From Chrysochromulina parva (Eukaryota > Haptophyta > Prymnesiales > Chrysochromulinaceae), in assembly GCA_002887195.1 (NCBI GenBank), contig PJAB01000389.1, forward strand, positions 1 through 27,855: a DNA stretch of 27,855 nucleotides, in the 5' to 3' direction. Of the stretch, positions 22,510-27,855 are shown piece after piece; position 1 is the stretch's first letter, and each line of letters opens with the position of its first letter. The position numbers and the translations under genes were made by a program. The notes below the pieces were generated by a model, which saw nothing but the letters and a program-made list of their open reading frames with translations, was not told the DNA's origin and searched no databases.

Positions 22510-24606
22510 ATGAAAGAGGCAAATCTCCTCATGGTCGCCGCATGCATCGAGGTGCTGGAGTGGCCGGACGTTTGGCTTGCTCACGACCTTCACTTTGGCA
22601 TGCATGCAGCCGGGAATCGCTCCGAAAGGGAGCCCGGGATGCGCGACACCGGGGTGTTCAGGGCGCACGCGCGACCTGCGGCGTACTCCCTCGCCGACCT
22701 TTGCGCCGGCAACGCCCGGCCACTGATAGCCAGGCTGGCCGAGTACGGCGGCCACAAAATCTGGCTGCATGAGCCAGGCCCGGCCCTCATGTCATCGGCG
22801 GCGTGGTTCGACCACCTGCTGCAGCTATGCAAGAAAAGGGCCGTAAAGGCCCTGGACAAGGCCGGGGTAAGCGCGGCCGAGATGGCCGCCGCCGCAGCGC
22901 AAGCGACCAACTCCCGCAACCCGAGCGACGCCCTGTGGCTCGGCATCCGGGCGCGATGCTCGACCGATCAGCTGGATGGACTCAACAAGATGTGGCTTGC
23001 TGAGACCATGTCGCACAAGGAGGTGCGAGCGGGCACGATGCTCGTGCCCATGACACCGCGCCAGTTCACGGCGTGGGCCGACGCTCAGTGTGGCGGAGTG
23101 CGTCACACAAGACCGGCACCCCGCTACGTCATTGAGCAGGGCCTCAAGGAGGACGGCTCGCAGCGACTGCGTTGCATCGACGACGACCGTGTCACCGGCG
23201 TCAACGACGCAACCGGCGAAGTAGAATCGCCCGACCTTATCTCGCCCGTATGGGTCGTGATGATCGTGGTGGCCATCGCAGCCCGATGCATGGCCGCCGG
23301 CGTCGCGATGACAAGGTGCATCGTGGCGCTCGATGATATGAAACACGCCTTCCGGACTATGCCGCAGCGCATCCAGGAGGTGAGCACCGTGGCGTACTAC
23401 TCCTTCGCGAAGGGTACCGCCGTGTTTCAGCAGATCCCCGGCCACAGCTTCGGCAAGCGCGCCTCCCCGCTGAACTTCAGTCGCCTGCCTCGGCTGATAT
23501 GTCACGCTGCAGCATGCTTCCTGCTGGTGCTGGCGGCCCATTATGTCGACGATTTCCCGAGCGTGGACGTCAAGGCCGGCGGCCCGATGTCCTCGCAGGA
23601 AGCCCTGCAAGCCGTCTTCATCGCCTTCGGGTGGAATGTCGAGCTCGGCAAGCGCAAAGTCGGCAAGCTCGCGAACATCGTCCTCGGAGTGTTGGTGAGC
23701 CTCGCACGCATCCTAACTGACGGCGTCGCCGTCGTGTCGCCGGTCAGGACCAAAGTCGAAGCCGTCCTGGCCGACCTGCGGAAATGCAAAGCCAGAGGCA
23801 AGCTATCCTCCGGCGAAGCCTCATCCTTCTGGGGCAGGCTTGGCTGGCTCAGCTCGTCGACGTACGGGCGCATCGGCCGCGCCGCCACGCAGTGCCTCAT
23901 GCAACGGTCGCATGAGGAAGCAAAGGACTGGAATGACCAGCTCGACGCGATGCTCGAGTTCCTAACCGCCGTCCTAGCCGAGGGCGTCCTGCCCCCCCTC
24001 GAATTCAGCATGACACCGGGGCGGAAGGCCCCCGTGATTGTCTACACTGATGCCTCCTTCCGCTGGCTCCAGGAACCAGGCAAGGAAAGAGTCCCTGTGG
24101 CGATCCTCGGATTCTACGTCGTCGACCGGGTGACCGGCGTGGAGCTGATCTCTGGGATGATGGTCCCGCCTTTCTTCTTCGCCTTTCTCTCGACCGACCT
24201 CGAGACGTACATATCACAGATGGAGCTCGTGGCTGCCATCGCGGTCTATTACACCCTACCGGCGCTGCTCGCCGGCCGGGCGGTGATACACTTTATCGAT
24301 AACTTCGCGGCGCTATCCGCGCTGGTTCACGGGTACGCTTCCAAGCCTGACCTTGCCCGCCTCGTTAACTTATTCCACGCGCAGATGGCTGCCCTTCGGT
24401 GCCTGTTTTACGGCGACTGGGTGCCGTCGAAGGCCAACCCAGCGGACGTCCCGACGAGGGCGGAGCGCGCGCACGAGGTGCCACCCTCGGCCACATGGGT
24501 GCAAATGGTACTCCCCGCCCTGGAGGCGGTAGAGCGCGACGTAGGCGCGTGGATCCGCGAGGTCCGCGCCCACGTGACTGAGTCCAGGGCCGCTCACAGC
24601 GACTGA
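22510..24606 (+). CDS. Reverse transcriptase-RNase H of a DIRS-type (YR) retrotransposon
   Basis: 698 aa from the ATG at 22510; a GTG at 22504 and an open, ATG-less frame from 22390 precede it. The N-terminal 200 residues are element-specific. RT motifs are RLRCIDDDRVTG (fingers), the Asp-containing CIVALDDMKHAF (motif A), QIPGHSFGKRASPLNFSRL (motif B region) and HYVDDF with the catalytic Asp pair (codons from 23542), then GKRKVGKLANIVLGV. RNase H follows: VIVYTDASF (first Asp, about 24048), ISQMELVAAIAVYY (Glu), VIHFIDNFAAL (Asp) and KANPADVPTR (last Asp). All expected acidic residues are present. The IDDD and YVDDF style matches RTs abundant in haptophyte and dinoflagellate genomes. No protease, aspartic or DDE domain is fused. 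It would copy element RNA to DNA and remove RNA, with YR doing integration. It is the only intact gene of this element. Confidence 0.88.
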   Translation: MKEANLLMVAACIEVLEWPDVWLAHDLHFGMHAAGNRSEREPGMRDTGVFRAHARPAAYSLADLCAGNARPLIARLAEYGGHKIWLHEPGPALMSSAAWFDHLLQLCKKRAVKALDKAGVSAAEMAAAAAQATNSRNPSDALWLGIRARCSTDQLDGLNKMWLAETMSHKEVRAGTMLVPMTPRQFTAWADAQCGGVRHTRPAPRYVIEQGLKEDGSQRLRCIDDDRVTGVNDATGEVESPDLISPVWVVMIVVAIAARCMAAGVAMTRCIVALDDMKHAFRTMPQRIQEVSTVAYYSFAKGTAVFQQIPGHSFGKRASPLNFSRLPRLICHAAACFLLVLAAHYVDDFPSVDVKAGGPMSSQEALQAVFIAFGWNVELGKRKVGKLANIVLGVLVSLARILTDGVAVVSPVRTKVEAVLADLRKCKARGKLSSGEASSFWGRLGWLSSSTYGRIGRAATQCLMQRSHEEAKDWNDQLDAMLEFLTAVLAEGVLPPLEFSMTPGRKAPVIVYTDASFRWLQEPGKERVPVAILGFYVVDRVTGVELISGMMVPPFFFAFLSTDLETYISQMELVAAIAVYYTLPALLAGRAVIHFIDNFAALSALVHGYASKPDLARLVNLFHAQMAALRCLFYGDWVPSKANPADVPTRAERAHEVPPSATWVQMVLPALEAVERDVGAWIREVRAHVTESRAAHSD

Positions 24607-25157
24607 GCGGCAAGAGAGAGCGCGCGCGGCGCGCGACATGCGCATACAGCATAGGCGGGTGGCGTCGTGCTCTGGTGGACTCGGCGGTCTGAGTCCGCCG
24701 CACCACGCGCCTATACCCTGTCGAGCGTCCCTGGACGGGAGAAGGGACTAGCGCTAATAGCGTTATGCTCCCGGTCCCGGACACGGGACCTCACCTACCC
24801 AATGGTCCGCACTCCCAAAAGGAAGTGCTAACCCGACGGGCATCTTAATGACCGATCCAGTACGTACCGTACCACCCCTGTGTCCCGAGTGTGACACAGC
24901 AGCAGAGCGGCGCGCGAAAAGCGCGACGAAACCCATAGTGGATTATACAACTTTCGCACGCACAGGAGTTGTAAACCGAACGGACCAGGCCCACGTTCAC
25001 GTATTTTTGATAATAGTGGGGTGTGAAACCCTTCATGTACCATGTTGAACCTGCTAATGTACAAACGCAGGTCCGCCTTTTAAGGTTCGGAAGTGGCCCG
25101 GCGACGTCGTCGCCCGCTCGAGCACGACGCAAAAGGGCGAAGTCCATTTTGCTCGGA
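24607..25157. other. Gene-free stretch between the RT gene and NOG1, structured in its left half
   Basis: The left part (24607-24840) carries several hairpins, listed separately, and is likely the 3' end of the element. The right part (about 24840-25157) is less GC-rich and should hold the NOG1 promoter and 5' UTR. The NOG1 frame is open back to 25023 but without the conserved N-terminus there. No tRNA fits. Confidence 0.5.
24682..24836. repeat. Cluster of hairpins downstream of the RT gene
   Basis: Four inverted repeats lie within about 155 bp: GGTGGACTC with GAGTCCGCC (one G-T pair, 8-nt loop, near 24682-24708); AGCGCTAATAGCGTT around 24750; GGTCCCG-GACA-CGGGACC (near 24772-24790); and GCACTCCC-AAAA-GGAAGTGC (near 24808-24828, one mismatch). 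Such density suggests a folded RNA end or recombination site. I could not fit it to a hammerhead or HDV-type ribozyme by eye. Confidence 0.55.
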
Positions 25158-27329
25158 ATGGTCGTGTACAACTTCAAGAAGATCGAGACCGTGCCCACCG
25201 CGGCCGACTTCATCGATGTGGTGCTCTCGAAGACTCAGCGCAAGACACCGACGGTGGTGCACCCCGGCTACAACATCGTGCGCATCCGCCAGTTCTACAT
25301 GCGCAAGGTCAAGTTCACGCACACTGCCTACAGCGAGAAGCTCACTCAGATCCTCACCGACTTCCCGCGGCTCGACGATATCCACCCGTTCTACGCTGAC
25401 TTGATCAATGTGTTGTACGACCGCGACCACTTCAAGCTGGCCCTCGGTCAGATGAACATTGCCCGCCAGTTGATCGATCGAGTCGGCCGCGACTACGCCA
25501 AGCTGCTAAAGTACGGCGACTCTCTGTACCGTTGCAAGACGCTCAAGCGCGCCGCACTCGGCCGCATGTGCACCATCATGAAGCGGCAAAAGGGCGCGCT
25601 CGAATATCTTGAGCAGGTGCGCCAGCACATGATGCGTCTGCCGTCCATCGACCCCACAACGCGCACGATCATTGTCGCCGGCTACCCAAACGTGGGCAAA
25701 TCGTCCTTTGTCAACAAAGTCACACGCGCCAACGTCGAAGTGCAGCCGTACGCTTTTACGACCAAGTCGCTCTACGTTGGGCATATGGATCACAAGTACA
25801 TGCGCTGGCAGGTCATCGATACGCCTGGGGTGCTCGACAAGCCGCTCGAGGAGCGCAACACCATCGAGATGCAGTCCATCACGGCGCTCGCCCACCTGCA
25901 CTGCTGCGTGCTCTACGTGGTTGACATTTCGGAGCAGTGCGGCTTCTCGATCCAGCAGCAGGTTGCCCTCTTCGACTCGATCCGCCCCCTGTTCCACAAC
26001 AAGCCGCTCGTCGTCGCCATCAACAAGATCGACGTGCGTACGGAGGCAGACCTGACGGAGGCGGAGCGCGCGGCGTTGCGCACGCTCGAGACGAATGGCG
26101 CGACCATCGTGTACATGTCCACATTTACAGAGGAAGGAGTGATGGACGTCAAATCTGCAGCGTGCGACCTGCTGCTTGCGCAGCGCGTGGAGCAGAAGAT
26201 GGCCTCCACCAAGGTCGAGTCGGTCATCAACCGCATCCGAGTGGCCGAGCCCAAGCCGCGAGGCGACGGCAAGCTGCGCGGCGTGTTCATCCCGGAATCC
26301 GTCGAGCGTGCGCGTGCAGCCGCGGCCATGGCCGAGGCGAGCAGCGGTGGAAGCAGCGGGGCGGCCGCCGCAGGCAGCAGTACCGACCTACCCGATGCGT
26401 CGAGCGGGAGCGGCCGGAGGACGCAACGCGACTTGCAAGAGGAGACGGGCGGTGCGGGCGTGTACACAGTGCCACTCCAGACGCACTGGCAGCTCAAGAC
26501 GCCCGCGTGGGTGAATGACATCATCCCCGAGATCATGGATGGAAAGAACATCATGGATTTCGTCGACCCAGACATCGACCGGCTGCTGGCCGAGCTTGAA
26601 CGCGAGGAGGAGCAGCGCGTCGAGCTTGCGGAGATGGAGGCAGAGGAACAGGACGAGGATATGGACGAGGAGCGCGTGGAGGCGCAGAACACGGTGAGAG
26701 CGCTCGCCAAAAGCATCCGCAAGAAGAAGGGCATACTCAAGGAGAAGGCACGGATGGCCAAGAAGAACAACCACCCCACGCTCTCGCGCGCGGTGGCCGC
26801 CCGCACCAAGTCATTGGGCGAGTTCGTCGAGCACATGGGCCAGATGGGCGTACGCACGGCGTCGAAAGCGCTCTCGAACCTGCGCGGCAAGGCAACGCTC
26901 AAAGGTGGCGCGGACGCGCTGCCTGCACGCGAACGGCGGGCGGCAACTGCGGGCGCGTCGACCGAACGCCGCGGACGATCGCCTACCCGCGGCGGCGACG
27001 AGGACGCGATGTCGACGGGCGGGAGCTCGTACGCAGACTCGATGGTCGGCCACAAGCGCGCGCGTGGCGACGGCAAGAAAGCAAACCAGGTGCCTCGCGA
27101 TCGCTCGAGCACGGCGCGCGATGCCGCCAAGGTCGCTCGCTCGCGCTCGCCGTCCGCTTCGGGCTTGCGTGACGAGGCCCAGCAGGTGAAGCTTCTGAAG
27201 CTTGGGCGCAATAAGGCCTTCAAGATGAGCAAGAATGGGCGCATCGAGTCCGACCGACGCATCCCAGACCTCAAGCCCAAACATCTCTACTCGGGCAAGC
27301 GCGGAAACGGCAAGACGGACTGGCGCTGA
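25158..27329 (+). CDS. NOG1: Nucleolar GTP-binding protein 1 (NOG1/GTPBP4)
   Basis: 723 aa from the ATG at 25158, which gives the conserved N-terminus [18 protein letters not shown]; an upstream GTG in frame (25023) adds 45 unlike residues and is rejected. The N-terminal helical domain (1-170) includes [13 protein letters not shown] and [17 protein letters not shown]. The OBG-type GTPase domain has G1 GYPNVGKSS (175-183), the G2 Thr in PYAFTTKS, G3 DTPG (221-224) and G4 NKID (289-292). The C-terminal part contains [18 protein letters not shown] and ends [19 protein letters not shown], as in other NOG1 proteins. NOG1 acts in nucleolar and cytoplasmic maturation of the 60S subunit, near the peptidyl-transferase centre and exit tunnel. 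It is longer than the animal or yeast protein (about 630-650 aa), mainly from a Ser/Gly/Ala insert (about 385-425) and a basic, Arg/Ser-rich stretch near 600-680. Confidence 0.96.
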   Translation: MVVYNFKKIETVPTAADFIDVVLSKTQRKTPTVVHPGYNIVRIRQFYMRKVKFTHTAYSEKLTQILTDFPRLDDIHPFYADLINVLYDRDHFKLALGQMNIARQLIDRVGRDYAKLLKYGDSLYRCKTLKRAALGRMCTIMKRQKGALEYLEQVRQHMMRLPSIDPTTRTIIVAGYPNVGKSSFVNKVTRANVEVQPYAFTTKSLYVGHMDHKYMRWQVIDTPGVLDKPLEERNTIEMQSITALAHLHCCVLYVVDISEQCGFSIQQQVALFDSIRPLFHNKPLVVAINKIDVRTEADLTEAERAALRTLETNGATIVYMSTFTEEGVMDVKSAACDLLLAQRVEQKMASTKVESVINRIRVAEPKPRGDGKLRGVFIPESVERARAAAAMAEASSGGSSGAAAAGSSTDLPDASSGSGRRTQRDLQEETGGAGVYTVPLQTHWQLKTPAWVNDIIPEIMDGKNIMDFVDPDIDRLLAELEREEEQRVELAEMEAEEQDEDMDEERVEAQNTVRALAKSIRKKKGILKEKARMAKKNNHPTLSRAVAARTKSLGEFVEHMGQMGVRTASKALSNLRGKATLKGGADALPARERRAATAGASTERRGRSPTRGGDEDAMSTGGSSYADSMVGHKRARGDGKKANQVPRDRSSTARDAAKVARSRSPSASGLRDEAQQVKLLKLGRNKAFKMSKNGRIESDRRIPDLKPKHLYSGKRGNGKTDWR

Positions 27330-27855
27330 GTTTTGTGCAGCGAGGAAGAAGTATGGTGGGCCAGGCGCCATGGCCAAAGCGCCATGGCCAGGGGCGCAGC
27401 ACGTCGCACAGGGACGGGGTGGCGGGCACCGTGTGGTGTTTGCAGGAAGTCTGTAGGTTGGTGACGTGGACACATGAGGCATATGCGAAGATGCGCCTCT
27501 GGCCTCGGGTCTGCGGCACCGGCCGTCGTGATGACCGAGCCCGGGTACCGTGTCCGAGTCGCGGGCGTACTGCGTGGGGTCAGAGCTGCGCGTGGCTGCG
27601 GCTGCCCAAGTACTCACTGAGTAAACTCTCAAAACCACGCCACACACTCGAGTGACCCAAAGGGGGTGAACAGTGTGGACCCTGAAAAGTTCACAGACTT
27701 GACTTGCCTTGCCTTAGGAACCTACATGTAAGTTGATCCTAAGTCTTCTACCCGGAGTTCGCCAACGACGCGTAACCACACGATCCAGGGTCCCTGAGCG
27801 ACCCCGATAATTGCGTGACGAAACCATTCATTCAAATCAATTAAATCCTGCATAA
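27330..27855. other. Gene-free right end of window
   Basis: It should start with the NOG1 3' UTR. Visible items are a 12-bp direct repeat GCGCCATGGCCA (27365-27376 and 27379-27390) and a long palindrome with arms CTTAGGA/TCCTAAG (27713-27743). The last 200 bp are more AT-rich. No coding frame is convincing. Confidence 0.5.
27713..27743. repeat. 31-bp palindrome with TACATGTA core
   Basis: Outer arms CTTAGGA (27713-27719) and TCCTAAG (27737-27743) are perfect. The inside, ACCTACATGTAAGTTGA, continues as a near-palindrome around TACATGTA. It might be a transcript-end hairpin or a regulatory site; nothing decides. Confidence 0.6.

Larger units (their letters stand above)
18600..24850. mobile_element. 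Ambisense tyrosine-recombinase retrotransposon, rearranged
   Basis: Approximate limits; the termini are not proven and no target duplication was found. Contents left to right are a 75-bp direct repeat; a YR gene (+) with an inverted middle; the second 75-bp repeat; a 175-bp tandem duplication; a Gag-like gene (-) with a CCCH finger; and RT-RNase H (+). An RT with a YVDD box plus a recombinase and no DDE integrase or protease is the gene set of the DIRS order (DIRS, Ngaro, PAT/Kangaroo). From memory, Volvox Kangaroo also has its recombinase gene opposite to its other genes, but here it is Gag that faces the other way. RT is intact, while YR and Gag are each broken once, so this copy is probably recent but no longer autonomous. 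Confidence 0.72.

Noticed and set aside
24607..24840. tRNA or known ribozyme in the hairpin-rich region
   Set aside because: No T-loop, anticodon arm or conserved ribozyme core could be fitted by eye.
25023..25157. Upstream in-frame GTG start for NOG1
   Set aside because: The added 45 residues do not resemble NOG1. The ATG at 25158 gives the conserved N-terminus.
1..27855. CRISPR arrays, operons and bacterial signals
   Set aside because: No spaced short repeats, and the genes are eukaryotic with spliceosomal introns.

Overview
This 27.9 kb window is nuclear DNA from a GC-rich, flagellated protist. The eukaryotic signs are short GT-AG introns (72-95 nt), a myosin heavy chain, a chromodomain protein, a tandem-bromodomain BET-type protein, an FG nucleoporin, the nucleolar GTPase NOG1 and the axonemal protein CFAP70. 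The reverse transcriptase belongs to a kind I associate with haptophyte and dinoflagellate genomes, so I lean towards a marine alga such as a haptophyte. No rRNA or plastid marker fixes this.

Left block (1-6003): a probable exon fragment of an unknown minus-strand gene (1-196); a secreted GH76-type alpha-mannanase (+, two introns); a chromodomain protein whose first exon is separated from its long tail by an 80-nt intron (-); and a compact BET protein with two bromodomains and an ET-like end (-). A methyl-lysine reader and an acetyl-lysine reader therefore lie side by side on the minus strand. The BET gene shares a 213-bp divergent promoter with the myosin gene.

Middle block (6217-18041): a long IQ/coiled-coil myosin (+); an FG-repeat nucleoporin (+); a small coiled-coil protein (-); divergent from it, a conserved-looking coiled-coil protein (+); then CFAP70 (+). 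CFAP70, and perhaps the coiled-coil genes, point to a flagellate cell.

Mobile block (about 18.6-24.85 kb): a tyrosine-recombinase (YR) retrotransposon of the DIRS/PAT/Kangaroo kind. It carries a YR gene (+), a Gag-like gene with a C-terminal CCCH zinc finger (-) and an RT-RNase H gene (+). The YR gene is broken by a 706-bp internal inversion (19748-20453) between short inverted arms. Flipping that block back gives one continuous frame of 775 codons, in frame at both joins. The YR region is bracketed by a perfect 75-bp direct repeat and followed by a 175-bp tandem duplication. Gag carries a one-base frameshift in a C5 run just before its zinc finger. YR and Gag converge with overlapping stop codons, while Gag and RT diverge, so the element is ambisense.

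Right block (25158-27329): NOG1, a 60S ribosome-assembly GTPase (+), followed by 0.5 kb with no gene I can support.
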